Assembly (NCBI RefSeq): GCF_011761495.1
Contig: NZ_JAASRU010000019.1
Location: 1 to 33,213, forward strand
DNA length: 33,213 bases
Source of the DNA: Alkalibacillus almallahensis
GTDB lineage: Bacteria > Bacillota > Bacilli > Bacillales > Alkalibacillaceae
Reading direction: 5' to 3'
Shown: positions 24,822-33,128 of the stretch, piece by piece
Layout of the letters: each line of letters opens with the position of its first letter
Position numbering within the stretch: position 1 is the stretch's first letter
Notes under the pieces: model-generated
The model's database searches: none
Told to the model about the DNA's origin: nothing
The model's input: only the letters and a program-made list of their open reading frames with translations
Program-made: the position numbers and the translations under genes

Positions 24822-25703
24822 ATGAAACCAGTGAAAAAGGCGATCATTCCAGCGGCTGGGTTAGGGACGAGATTTTTACCAGCAACAAAAGCCTTACCGA
24901 AAGAGATGCTGCCGATCGTTGATAAACCAACGATTCAATATATCGTTGAAGAGGCAATTGCATCAGGAATTGAAGATATCATGATTGTAACTGGAAAAGG
25001 AAAGCGCGCGATCGAGGACCATTTCGACCGAGCGTATGAATTGGAAGATGCTTTATTAGAGAAGCAAAAATTCGATCTATTAAATGAAGTGACCGAAACG
25101 TCGAAGGTGGATATCCACTATATTCGCCAAAAAGAACCTAAGGGCTTAGGACATGCAGTGTGGTGCGCCCGTAAATTTATCGGTGATGAACCGTTTGCTG
25201 TCTTGCTTGGTGATGATATCGTGCGTTCAGACAAGCCAGCTTTAAAACAATTGATGGATGACTATGAATCAACTGGTCATTCCGTGATTGGTGTACAGAC
25301 AGTCCCGGAAGAAGAGACGCATCGTTACGGGATTATCGATCCAATGGAACAAGATGGACGTCGTTATCGGGTTAATTCATTTGTTGAAAAGCCATCCGTA
25401 GATGAAGCACCGTCGAATTTAGCGATAATGGGCCGTTATATATTGAATCCAGAAATTATGACGTATCTCGACCAGCAAAAGCTCGGCGCTGGGAATGAAG
25501 TTCAATTAACAGATGCGATTCAAGAATTGAACCATAAAGAACCCGTTTTTGCCTATAATTTTGAAGGCCGTCGTTATGATGTTGGTGAGATTAAAGGTTT
25601 CCTTAAAACGACAATCGAAATGTCGCTAGAACGTGATGATGTACGAGATGAACTTTTGGAGTTTATGCAAGGATTGTTGGAGACGTATAAGACGAAGCAG
25701 TGA
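24822..25703 (+). CDS. galU: UTP-glucose-1-phosphate uridylyltransferase
   Basis: This 293-residue nucleotidyltransferase (B. subtilis GtaB) makes UDP-glucose from glucose-1-phosphate and UTP, the step after the PgcA enzyme encoded at 8318. The N-terminal nucleotide motif [19 protein letters not shown] (residues 11-29) is intact. So are [13 protein letters not shown], the metal aspartates in VLLGDDIV, the sugar-binding [19 protein letters not shown] (partial) and [16 protein letters not shown] lies 8 nt before the ATG. UDP-glucose serves glycolipid and teichoic-acid glucosylation. A perfect hairpin terminator follows within 10 bp. Confidence 0.95.
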   Translation: MKPVKKAIIPAAGLGTRFLPATKALPKEMLPIVDKPTIQYIVEEAIASGIEDIMIVTGKGKRAIEDHFDRAYELEDALLEKQKFDLLNEVTETSKVDIHYIRQKEPKGLGHAVWCARKFIGDEPFAVLLGDDIVRSDKPALKQLMDDYESTGHSVIGVQTVPEEETHRYGIIDPMEQDGRRYRVNSFVEKPSVDEAPSNLAIMGRYILNPEIMTYLDQQKLGAGNEVQLTDAIQELNHKEPVFAYNFEGRRYDVGEIKGFLKTTIEMSLERDDVRDELLEFMQGLLETYKTKQ

Positions 25704-25709
25704 AGACCT

Positions 25710-25746
25710 AACCTCTTATTCTAATTATTAGAATAAGAGGTTTTTT
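25710..25746 (+). terminator. galU terminator
   Basis: AACCTCTTATTCTAAT (25710-25725) and its exact reverse complement (25727-25742) form a 16-bp stem, followed by TTTTTT (25741-25746). Confidence 0.92.
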
Positions 25747-25759
25747 AGGGTGCGGTTAT

Positions 25760-25891
25760 CATTAGTCGAGAGGTGTTTTCCATCGAGTTGCAGAGTTTTC
25801 CCATCGAGTGAAGCAAAAATATCATCGAGTCGAGAAGGTTTCCATCGAGTAGAACGAAGATATCATCGAGTTGCTATGCAATACCATCGAG
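25760..25891. repeat. Array E: 21-bp-period repeats, core CATCGAGT
   Basis: CATCGAG occurs at 25781, 25802, 25823, 25843, 25864 and 25885 (steps 21, 21, 20, 21, 21). A degenerate first unit near 25760 reads CATTAGTCGAG. Spacers of about 14 bp share no sequence. It lies between the galU terminator and the ribose promoter. A 46-codon frame runs through it but has no ribosome binding site. Confidence 0.85.
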
Positions 25892-25975
25892 CTCGCTTAC
25901 GGATTTATAACGATGATCATAAAACTTAATTAATCTGAATTTTTTATAAAAATGTCTTTACAAATTAATTACTAC

Positions 25976-26048
25976 TATAATAGAATGCATGTAACGGGTT
26001 ACACAAAACGCAATCCATTTTATTAAACATAATGTGTAACCGTTTACA
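25976..26048 (+). promoter_or_regulatory. rbs operon control region: -10 box and two LacI-type operators
   Basis: TATAAT (25976-25981) is a likely -10 box; no convincing -35 at 17 bp was found. TGTAAC-GG-GTTACA (25990-26003) is a perfect-armed palindrome at the expected start site. TGTAACCGTTTACA (26035-26048) matches, in reverse, the catabolite-responsive element consensus TGWNANCGNTNWCA at every position, and the first site differs from it at one base. Binding by RbsR, CcpA or both is expected from known Bacillus ribose regulation. Confidence 0.7.
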
Positions 26049-26082
26049 TATGAATGTAGTGAAAATGAATAAGGTGATGAAA

Positions 26083-27078
26083 GTGACGACAATTCGAGAT
26101 GTGGCAAAGGATGCGAATGTCTCTGTTGCAACAGTTTCGCGTGTGATGAATGATAATGGATATGTGAATCCAGAGACGCGCGAAAAGGTGAAGGATACGA
26201 TTGCTCGGTTGAATTATCAACCGAATTCGGTTGCGCGGAGTTTATATAAGAAAGAATCGAAAACGATTGGCATTATGGTGCCGGATATTATGAATCCTTA
26301 TTTCCCTGAACTTGTTCGGGGTGTAGAAGATTATTTGATTGAAAAAGGGTTTACAACAATTTTATGTAATACGGATGAAGATCCAGATAAAGAAAGACTA
26401 TATTTAGATGTGATGAAACAGCGTTATGTTGATGGCGCGATTGTGGTTTCGAATACGTTAAAACGAGATTTAATTGATCAATATGATATGCCGATTGTTG
26501 CATTGGACCGTTCGATTCACGAAAATGTGCCGACATTTATGGTGAATAATACGGTAGGAGCTGAGCAAGCGACGCAACATTTAATCGATATTGGGTGCAA
26601 ACGTATTGCTCATGTTCGAGGGCCTGAGCATGTTGAAAACGCTACGGCTCGTTACGAAGGTTACTACAACATTATGCAACAAGCTAATAGATTTCATGAA
26701 CATTATGTTGTTCAAGGGGACTTTGATCAAAAACAATCAGCTAAAGCGGTTAAACAATTGTTGCAAGAACATCCAGAAGTTGATGGCATTTTTGCAGGAA
26801 ACGATATTATGGCACTCGGAGCTTTGAAAGCAGCAGAATCATTAGGAATTAAAGTTCCTCAAGAATTAGCGATTATCGGATTTGACGGGATTGATTTAAG
26901 TAGTATGACGATTCCGGAGTTATCAACCATGTCGCAGCCTATCTACGAGATGAGCACACAGGCAGCTGATGCGTTGATGTCCCTTATATCTGGCGAAGCA
27001 ACAGATGAAACAGAACATATTTATCAGCCGACTTTAGAATGGCGGCAATCTACTGATCGAATGAGAAAGGAAGATTAG
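26083..27078 (+). CDS. rbsR: Ribose operon repressor
   Basis: A 331-residue LacI-family repressor. The helix-turn-helix is TIRDVAKDANVSVATVSRVM (partial) at residues 3-24, followed by the hinge helix NSVARSLYKKES and a periplasmic-binding-type ribose-sensing domain (TIGIMVPDIMNPYF onward; VDGIFAGNDIMALGALKA near 240). It controls the operon it heads; two palindromic operators lie just upstream. GTG 26083 was chosen since AAGGTG (26071-26076) precedes it by 6 nt. The in-frame ATGs at 26032 and 26050 overlap the second operator and add residues not usual for the family. ATG 26077 touches the binding site. Confidence 0.92.
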   Translation: MTTIRDVAKDANVSVATVSRVMNDNGYVNPETREKVKDTIARLNYQPNSVARSLYKKESKTIGIMVPDIMNPYFPELVRGVEDYLIEKGFTTILCNTDEDPDKERLYLDVMKQRYVDGAIVVSNTLKRDLIDQYDMPIVALDRSIHENVPTFMVNNTVGAEQATQHLIDIGCKRIAHVRGPEHVENATARYEGYYNIMQQANRFHEHYVVQGDFDQKQSAKAVKQLLQEHPEVDGIFAGNDIMALGALKAAESLGIKVPQELAIIGFDGIDLSSMTIPELSTMSQPIYEMSTQAADALMSLISGEATDETEHIYQPTLEWRQSTDRMRKED

Positions 27079-27080
27079 TA

Positions 27081-27977
27081 ATGGCAGCAAAAGTTACAGT
27101 TATTGGAAGTATTAATATGGATTTAGTAGCCCAAGCTGAACGTTTCCCTAATAAAGGTGAAACGTTATTAGGTCAAGATTTTCAAACGATTCCTGGTGGT
27201 AAGGGTGCAAATCAGGCAGTTGCTGCAGCTAAGTTAGGGGCAGATGTTACCATGATTGGCTGTGTGGGCGACGACCCGTTTGGTCAACCACTAATCGATA
27301 ATTTGAAAGAGCAAGGTGTTAATCGATGTCAGGTTGAGGTGATTGAAGGGGTTCCAACAGGGATCGCTCAAATTACCGTGGCAGATCACGATAATACAAT
27401 CATCGTTGTTCCGGGTGCCAATAATCATGTAACACCTGAATTGGTCCGCCAATACGAAGAAGATATTAAAGCAAGTGATATAGTGCTGTTACAATTTGAA
27501 ATTCCGTTAGAAAGCGTGGAGGAAGTTGTTAATTTGGCGAATCAGCATGATGTGAAGGTGGTCATGAATCCAGCACCCATTCGGTCGATCGATCTTGACT
27601 TGTTAGAGAAGGTGGACTTTTTAACACCTAATGAACATGAGTTGAAGATTTTAATTGATGATGAGCAAAAAGATACTTTTTATAATGACAATCGAGACCG
27701 CTTTTTCGTGACTTATGGATCTGAAGGTGTGCATATGGTCAAAGACGGTGAAGCTTCGATTGTTCCTGGTTATACGGTGAATGTTGTTGATACAACTGGA
27801 GCAGGCGACACCTTTAACGGAGGCTTTGCGGTGGCGATTGCAGAGGGTCAATCCTATGCTGAGGCTGCTCGTTTTGGCAATGCGGCCGGTGCTTTATCAG
27901 TGAGTCAATTCGGTGCACAGACAGGTATGCCAAGTCGTGAAGATGTGATGAAACTATTGAATGGAGAGCGTGGATAA
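27081..27977 (+). CDS. rbsK: Ribokinase
   Basis: A 298-residue PfkB-family kinase that phosphorylates ribose to ribose-5-phosphate with ATP. The N-terminal PfkB signature [15 protein letters not shown] (residues ~38-52) and the C-terminal signature [14 protein letters not shown], with the catalytic D of GAGD (near residues 237-250), are both present. The length equals the usual ribokinase length. It starts 2 bp after the rbsR stop, with AAAGGAAG upstream, and is followed by rbsD after a single base. Confidence 0.95.
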   Translation: MAAKVTVIGSINMDLVAQAERFPNKGETLLGQDFQTIPGGKGANQAVAAAKLGADVTMIGCVGDDPFGQPLIDNLKEQGVNRCQVEVIEGVPTGIAQITVADHDNTIIVVPGANNHVTPELVRQYEEDIKASDIVLLQFEIPLESVEEVVNLANQHDVKVVMNPAPIRSIDLDLLEKVDFLTPNEHELKILIDDEQKDTFYNDNRDRFFVTYGSEGVHMVKDGEASIVPGYTVNVVDTTGAGDTFNGGFAVAIAEGQSYAEAARFGNAAGALSVSQFGAQTGMPSREDVMKLLNGERG

Positions 27978-27978
27978 T

Positions 27979-28371
27979 ATGAAAAAACAGGGTGTACTCA
28001 ACAGTGATATTGCAACAGTGCTTGCTTCGCTAGGTCATACCGATATGATTGTCATTTCGGATTGTGGTTTACCTGTTCCAGATCATGTTCCCAAAATTGA
28101 TTTGGCATTAAAGAAAGGCCAACCACGATTTACTGACACGTTAGAAGTCGTATTGTCCGATATGGAAGTAGAACATATCACGCTAGCTGAAGAAATTAAA
28201 ACTAACAACGCAGAAGTCCAAAAAGAAATTTTTAATCAATATAGTGGTGAAGCGGATTATGTCTCGCATGAACGGTTTAAAGCGCTCACTCAAGATGCCA
28301 AAGTGGTGATCAGAACGGGTGAGGTCACGCCGTTTGCTAATGTCATTTTAAGAGCTGGGGTGATTTTTTAA
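27979..28371 (+). CDS. rbsD: D-ribose pyranase
   Basis: This 130-residue protein interconverts beta-pyranose and furanose ribose so that RbsK receives its substrate. The family start [20 protein letters not shown] (residues 1-20) contains the conserved catalytic histidine H20. [21 protein letters not shown] and the C-terminal [19 protein letters not shown] are intact. ATG 27979 gives the usual length of about 131; the in-frame ATG 27961 lies inside rbsK. The stop shares one base with the rbsA start (TAATG). Confidence 0.95.
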   Translation: MKKQGVLNSDIATVLASLGHTDMIVISDCGLPVPDHVPKIDLALKKGQPRFTDTLEVVLSDMEVEHITLAEEIKTNNAEVQKEIFNQYSGEADYVSHERFKALTQDAKVVIRTGEVTPFANVILRAGVIF

Positions 28372-29861
28372 TGGCGCAACCAATTGTGCAAATGAAGGGA
28401 ATCTCCAAATCGTTTGTCGGTAATAAAGTTTTAAATGAAGTTGATTTTGAAGTTTTGCCAGGAGAAGTTCACGCATTGTTAGGGGAAAATGGTGCGGGAA
28501 AATCAACGCTAATGAAGATTTTGACTGGGATTCACAGCCGTGATGAAGGTGAAATTTATGTAAAAGGTGAGGCAGTTGAATTTAATAATCCGAAAGAATC
28601 GGAGAAAGCAGGTATTGCTGTCATTCATCAGGAACTGAACATCATTCCGTATTTAACGGTCATGGAGAACATGTTCTTAGGGCGTGAGTTGAAGTACGGA
28701 AAAACGGGTGTCACCAACACGAAAAAGATGAAACAGTTAACTAATGACTATCTCCTACAGCTAGGCATTGACCTTGATCCATTAGCATTGGCGGGCAATC
28801 TTTCGGTTGGTCAGCAACAAATGGTTGAAATTGCTAAGGCGATATCCGTTGATGCAGAAATGATTGTGATGGATGAGCCAACCGCGGCCTTAACAGACCG
28901 TGAAATCGAAGGATTATTTGAGGTGATTGAGCGACTTCGTGAGCAAGAAGTTGGTATTGTTTATATTTCGCACAGAATGGAAGAGATTTATCGGATTTGT
29001 GATCGTGTTTCGATTTTACGTGATGGTGAGTATATTGGCACGCGCGAAACTAAAACGGTTGAATATGAAGAAATTATTCAAATGCTAGTGGGCCGCGAAT
29101 TAGGCACGCTTTATCCAGAGCGGGATGCCGAAATTGGTGACGTGAAAATGAAAGTTGATGGGTTAACATCGGATGCCTTTCAAGATATTAATTTTGATTT
29201 AAGAGAGGGTGAAATTCTCGGTGTCGCTGGCCTAATGGGGGCAGGACGCTCAGAGATCATGCAGTCCTTATTTGGGTACCGGACAATTGAAAGCGGTTCA
29301 ATTTCGATCGAAGGAAAACCAGTTAATATTAAAAAGCCGACTGATGCAATTGATGCTGGAATTGGTTTCGTGACAGAGGACCGCAAAGAACAGGGTCTAG
29401 TACTGTCTATGTCAGTAAAAGAAAATTTATCGTTGCCTAATTTGAAAGGGGTTTCAAATCAAACCATTTTGTCGGACAAGAGTGAAAAGGGACTCGTTGA
29501 TGATTTAGTTAAGCGTTTGAATGTGAAAATGGCTGGTCAAAATCAAGAAGTTAGGATGCTTAGTGGTGGTAATCAGCAAAAAGTTGTCATTGGAAAATGG
29601 CTCGGAATTAATCCGAAAATCTTAATTTTAGATGAACCGACTAGAGGTGTTGATGTCGGGGCAAAGAAAGAAATTTATCACATTATGAATGAATTAACGA
29701 AGCAAGGAGTTAGCATCGTTATGATCTCTTCAGAATTACCAGAAGTCTTAGGCATGAGCGATCGTATTTTGGTTATTCATGAAGGGCGAATCGGAGCTGA
29801 GTTAAAACGTGAAGATGCTACTCAAGAAAAAATTATGTACGCAGCGACTGGAGGGGAGTAA
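28371..29861 (+). CDS. rbsA: Ribose ABC transporter ATP-binding protein
   Basis: A 496-residue duplicated sugar ATPase. The first domain has Walker A GENGAGKST (38-46), signature LSVGQQQM near 144 and Walker B MIVMDEPTAALT. The second half has the degenerate Walker A GLMGAGRSEIMQSLFG, usual in this family, then LSGGNQQKVVIGKWL near 400 and ILILDEPTRGVDVGAKKEIY (partial). It couples ATP hydrolysis to ribose import with RbsC and RbsB. The length fits B. subtilis RbsA (about 493). Confidence 0.95.
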   Translation: MAQPIVQMKGISKSFVGNKVLNEVDFEVLPGEVHALLGENGAGKSTLMKILTGIHSRDEGEIYVKGEAVEFNNPKESEKAGIAVIHQELNIIPYLTVMENMFLGRELKYGKTGVTNTKKMKQLTNDYLLQLGIDLDPLALAGNLSVGQQQMVEIAKAISVDAEMIVMDEPTAALTDREIEGLFEVIERLREQEVGIVYISHRMEEIYRICDRVSILRDGEYIGTRETKTVEYEEIIQMLVGRELGTLYPERDAEIGDVKMKVDGLTSDAFQDINFDLREGEILGVAGLMGAGRSEIMQSLFGYRTIESGSISIEGKPVNIKKPTDAIDAGIGFVTEDRKEQGLVLSMSVKENLSLPNLKGVSNQTILSDKSEKGLVDDLVKRLNVKMAGQNQEVRMLSGGNQQKVVIGKWLGINPKILILDEPTRGVDVGAKKEIYHIMNELTKQGVSIVMISSELPEVLGMSDRILVIHEGRIGAELKREDATQEKIMYAATGGE

Positions 29862-29862
29862 C

Positions 29863-30801
29863 GTGAAAAATCAATCAGTAGGACAAATCCTGCAAAAAAT
29901 CGGACCGTTACTTGGTTTAATTGTCATTATGACTGGACTAAGTATTATGAGTCCACAGTTTCTTAGTTTAGATAACTTATTAACCATGCTTAGACAGGTT
30001 ACAATTGTCGGTTTATTAGCATTTGGTATGACATTCGTTATTTTGACGGGTGGAATTGATCTGTCTGTTGGTTCAACTCTTGCTTTAGCAGGAGCCTTAA
30101 CAGCTGGGATGATGGCAAGTGGGTTAGATCCTATTTTGGCTGTATTGCTAGGTGTTTTAGCAGGTGCTGGTCTTGGTGCCTTTAATGGCCTTGTCATCTC
30201 AAAAGGTAAAGTGGCACCATTTATCGCAACGCTTGCCACGATGACCATGTTCCGAGGGTTATCCCTCGTCTATACGGAGGGCAGACCTGTAACGGGTTTC
30301 ACAGATAGTCAGTTTTTCGATTTAATAGGTCGTGGCTACTTATTTGGTATTCCGATTCCGGTTATCATCATGTTCGTGATTTTCTTTATCTTATTATTTA
30401 TCTTGAAGAAAACGGTGTTTGGTCGCCATGTTTATGCATTAGGCGGTAATGAAGAGGCTTCAATTTTATCAGGAATAAAAGTTAATCGTGTGAAAATCGG
30501 TGTTTATTCCTTAACTGGTGCATTGTCTGCATTAGCTGGTATTATTTTGACGTCACGATTAGGCTCTGCATCACCGAACGCAGGTTTCACGTATGAATTA
30601 GATGCCATTGCGGCCGTCGTACTGGGTGGTACTAGTTTATCAGGTGGCCGTGGTTGGATATTTGGAACCTTGATTGGTGCGCTAATTATCGGCGTGCTCA
30701 ACAATGGTTTGAATCTATTAGGTGTTTCATCTAACTATCAGCAAATCGTAAAGGGGGCGGTCATTCTTCTAGCAGTCTTATTGGATCGTCAAAAGTCGTA
30801 G
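29863..30801 (+). CDS. rbsC: Ribose ABC transporter permease
   Basis: A 312-residue membrane protein of the sugar ABC permease (BPD_transp_2) family, with eight to ten hydrophobic segments. Family motifs are GMTFVILTGGIDLSVGS (about 55-71), NGLVISKGKVAPFIATLATM (about 105-124), ALGGNEEAS with the coupling-helix alanine-glycine region, and AVVLGGTSLSGGRGWIFGT (about 248-266). GTG 29863 lies 4 nt after GGAGGGGAG, next to the rbsA stop. Starting at ATG 29809 would add 18 residues inside rbsA and was rejected. Confidence 0.94.
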   Translation: MKNQSVGQILQKIGPLLGLIVIMTGLSIMSPQFLSLDNLLTMLRQVTIVGLLAFGMTFVILTGGIDLSVGSTLALAGALTAGMMASGLDPILAVLLGVLAGAGLGAFNGLVISKGKVAPFIATLATMTMFRGLSLVYTEGRPVTGFTDSQFFDLIGRGYLFGIPIPVIIMFVIFFILLFILKKTVFGRHVYALGGNEEASILSGIKVNRVKIGVYSLTGALSALAGIILTSRLGSASPNAGFTYELDAIAAVVLGGTSLSGGRGWIFGTLIGALIIGVLNNGLNLLGVSSNYQQIVKGAVILLAVLLDRQKS

Positions 30802-30852
30802 TTGCTTAGCCGATGGGTCAAAATACTATTCTATGATTAGGAGGAAAACACG

Positions 30853-31800
30853 ATGTTTTCAAAATTTAAATTAAGTTTATTAGCGTTTTTAGTAATTGGA
30901 TTATTAGCAGCATGCTCAACAGAATCACCAACTTCAGGAGATAATGAAGAGAGTGATAGCGATTCTGGAAGTGATGATGGTATTCATATTGGTATGTCTG
31001 TTTCAACTCAGAACAACCCATTCTTTGTGACACTTAAAGAAGGGGCTGAGGCGAAAGCTGAGGAAGATGAAAATGTTGAATTAACTGTAGTTGATGCTCA
31101 AAATGATTCAGCTCAACAGTTAAGTAGTATTGAAGATTTAATTCAACAAGATGTTGATGTTTTAGTTGTAAATCCTACTGATTCAGAAGCAGTTGTCTCT
31201 GCTGTTGAAGCAGCAAACGATGCGGATATTCCTGTCGTAACGATCGACCGCAGTGCTGATGGTGGCGAAGTCGTAGCTCACGTTGCTTCTGATAATGTTG
31301 TCGGCGGTGAAATGGCAGGCGATTATATTGTTGAACAATTAGGCGGCGAAGGTAATGTCGTTGAACTTCAAGGTATTCCAGGTTCGTCAGCTGCCCGTGA
31401 ACGTGGAGAAGGATTCCACAATGTTGTAGATGAAGAAGATGGCATTGAAGTTGTAGCGAAACAACCAGCAGGATTCGAACGAGCTGAAGGATTAAGCGTA
31501 ATGGAAAATATCCTACAAACAGGTGACGAAATTGACGCAGTATTTGCCCACAACGATGAAATGGCACTAGGCGCAGTACGTGCATTAGAAGCAGCAGGAA
31601 AAGAAGATGTTACCGTTGTTGGTTTTGATGCAATCGATGATGCTGTTGAAGCAATCGAAAACGGCGAAATGGATGCGACGGTTAAGCAACAACCAACTGT
31701 CATTGGTGAACGTGGTGTTGAAATCGCGAAGAAGATCGCAAATGGTGAGGAAGTAGAAAAATCTCAATCAGTTGAATTAGAGATGATTACAGCTGAATAA
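30853..31800 (+). CDS. rbsB: Ribose-binding lipoprotein
   Basis: A 315-residue lipoprotein, the surface-anchored ribose receptor of the ABC transporter. The signal peptide (residues 1-20) ends in the lipobox LLAAC, with acylated C21. A serine/aspartate/glutamate-rich linker (about 22-44) follows. The mature domain has the periplasmic-binding-protein start IHIGMSVSTQNNPFF (45-59), TIDRSADGGEVVAHVASDN (partial), AVFAHNDEMALGAVRALEA and VVGFDAIDDAVEAI. AGGAGG lies 9 nt before the ATG. The acidic linker and surface would suit a salt-adapted organism. Confidence 0.95.
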   Translation: MFSKFKLSLLAFLVIGLLAACSTESPTSGDNEESDSDSGSDDGIHIGMSVSTQNNPFFVTLKEGAEAKAEEDENVELTVVDAQNDSAQQLSSIEDLIQQDVDVLVVNPTDSEAVVSAVEAANDADIPVVTIDRSADGGEVVAHVASDNVVGGEMAGDYIVEQLGGEGNVVELQGIPGSSAARERGEGFHNVVDEEDGIEVVAKQPAGFERAEGLSVMENILQTGDEIDAVFAHNDEMALGAVRALEAAGKEDVTVVGFDAIDDAVEAIENGEMDATVKQQPTVIGERGVEIAKKIANGEEVEKSQSVELEMITAE

Positions 31801-31810
31801 ATTTAACTAG

Positions 31811-31848
31811 AATCCTAACTAAAGCTCGACTTTAGTTAGGATTTTTTT
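31811..31848 (+). terminator. rbs operon terminator
   Basis: AATCCTAACTAAAG (31811-31824) and its exact reverse complement (31830-31843) form a 14-bp stem with a 5-nt loop, followed by a T-run to 31848. Confidence 0.93.
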
Positions 31849-31884
31849 GGTTAAATCTACTGATAGAGTAATATAGCATATTGA

Positions 31885-32018
31885 TACAGCGATAAATAAT
31901 AGAGATACAGCGAAAATCAGGGATTATACAGCGATTTCTCTCTATCATACAGCGAAAATCCATACTCATACGGCGAATTTTTACAATTATACAGCGAAAT
32001 CAAGATTTTATACGGCGA
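31885..32018. repeat. Array F: 21-bp-period repeats, core TACRGCGA
   Basis: TACAGCGA or TACGGCGA occurs at 31885, 31906, 31927, 31948, 31969, 31990 and 32011, exactly 21 bp apart each time, with about 13-bp spacers of no shared sequence. The core resembles the TATMRGCG core of arrays B-D, including the A/G alternation before GCG. The last unit lies inside the 3' end of the second NERD gene. Several frames contain stops, so the array as a whole is not coding. Confidence 0.9.
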
Positions 32019-32986
32019 AACTGATGCTCGAGTTCGGGAACTAGCTTAGAGAGGTTATATTTCGATAATCGCTTTTCCCCAATACGGTCGTAATTTGCTA
32101 ATAGTCGCTTACATACATGAGACGAATCAAGGCTGAGCCAACCTTTCACATCTTGATTAGAAAATTCAGGGTATTGATGAAAGATTAAGAGGTCACGTAA
32201 TGCGTCAGTATGAGCATGTTTATCGTAATGTTGACATGCTTGACAGAACCAAGTTCCGTGTTCCCGTTTCATGACCACTTTTGAACATCTTGAACAAAAA
32301 GGACCGAGGATTAAATCGTTTTCTTTAATATTCCAGTCTTTCGCCAAATGCCGATTTCGAGGTGTATGATTTGCGACTAAACATTGGCCGATTGTCTGAG
32401 CTTGTTTGGATGAAATGATCGGAGTATGATTTTCTTCTAATAAGTCGTAAATAAACTGAAGTAAATAGTGATGCGTGAAAAGATTGTTCGGTTGATTCGG
32501 CATATCAATAATGACTTCGGGATGCGTGAATGTTGCACATGTGTAGATAGGGAGTTGATCAAGTTGGTGGTTCATGAGGAAGGTTTTTAATTGGCGGCGT
32601 TGAATATCAGCTTGATGAAGGGGGTGTTGTAATGACTTCGTTTTACCATCAACGTGTTGAATCATTTGTTTGGCATCATTTTCGGTGATCACACCTTTAG
32701 TATGTTTACTTTCAACGATGAGTAAGAATTGCCTCGTGATTAAGAGGGCGTCGATTTGAAAATAGTGGGTAAAAGCTTTTGCTCGTAGGTCAAATAGGGT
32801 GAAAACAGGTTCGTAGCGTAATAGAGCAAAGTAATATTGTAAGGCTTTTTCACCTAAATAACCTGCGAGTTCACGGTGATAATAATCTTGTATTTGTTCG
32901 TAATATTGATCTCGCTTACGATAACGCTTGATCAGAACCTCTAATTGTAATAATTCTAACGGCTTTTGCAATGGTAATAGATTCAT
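32000..32986 (-). CDS. NERD-domain protein with zinc ribbon and C-terminal winged helix (paralogue 2)
   Basis: This 328-residue protein matches the protein at 15732-16682 residue for residue in numbering. GYLGEKALQYYF is at 42-53, QID at 77-79, ESK at 92-94 (EAK in the paralogue), a conserved QLDQLPIYTCATFTH at 141-155, and zinc-ribbon cysteines at 231, 234, 248 and 251. The helical end (about 262-312) is followed by a 14-residue tail absent from paralogue 1. The final residues of this tail (FRRIKS) are encoded by the last array F unit. ATG 32986 was chosen, 7 nt after AAAGGAG; ATG 32989 is adjacent. A candidate promoter is TAGCCA (33035-33040) with TATAAT (33012-33017), 17 bp apart. It has no LexA-like box. 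Confidence 0.83.
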   Translation of the reverse strand: MNLLPLQKPLELLQLEVLIKRYRKRDQYYEQIQDYYHRELAGYLGEKALQYYFALLRYEPVFTLFDLRAKAFTHYFQIDALLITRQFLLIVESKHTKGVITENDAKQMIQHVDGKTKSLQHPLHQADIQRRQLKTFLMNHQLDQLPIYTCATFTHPEVIIDMPNQPNNLFTHHYLLQFIYDLLEENHTPIISSKQAQTIGQCLVANHTPRNRHLAKDWNIKENDLILGPFCSRCSKVVMKREHGTWFCQACQHYDKHAHTDALRDLLIFHQYPEFSNQDVKGWLSLDSSHVCKRLLANYDRIGEKRLSKYNLSKLVPELEHQFRRIKS

Positions 32987-33090
32987 CATATGACTCCTTT
33001 CGATACATAACATTATAAGCCTATAGAGATTGATTGGCTATCTGTCATGAAAGATGGATATCACTTCTTAACGATATTATCGCAATAATA

Positions 33091-33128
33091 AAAAGGGTAC
33101 TACATAGATTTTTAACTGTATTCATTTG
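33091..33128 (-). mobile_element. Possible right end of the IS30-type element
   Basis: After the transposase stop the minus strand reads CAAATGAATACAGTTAAAAA and continues to about 33091. In IS30-type elements the terminal inverted repeat lies within a few tens of bases of the transposase stop, so the end probably falls here. The other end is outside the window, so the boundary and repeat cannot be confirmed. Confidence 0.3.

Noticed and set aside
25755-25930. A 46-codon frame through the CATCGAG array starting at a GTG
   Set aside because: There is no ribosome binding site, the 20-bp step breaks the repeat frame, and the peptide is of low complexity. It is better explained as an array.
31885-32018. 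Minus-strand promoter array (repeated TGTATAAT-like strings in array F)
   Set aside because: No -35 boxes stand at 16-18 bp, and the strings follow from the core sequence; mentioned only as a point to test.
32989-33060. LexA box upstream of the second NERD gene
   Set aside because: No GAACnnnnGTTC string was found between its start codon and the candidate promoter.
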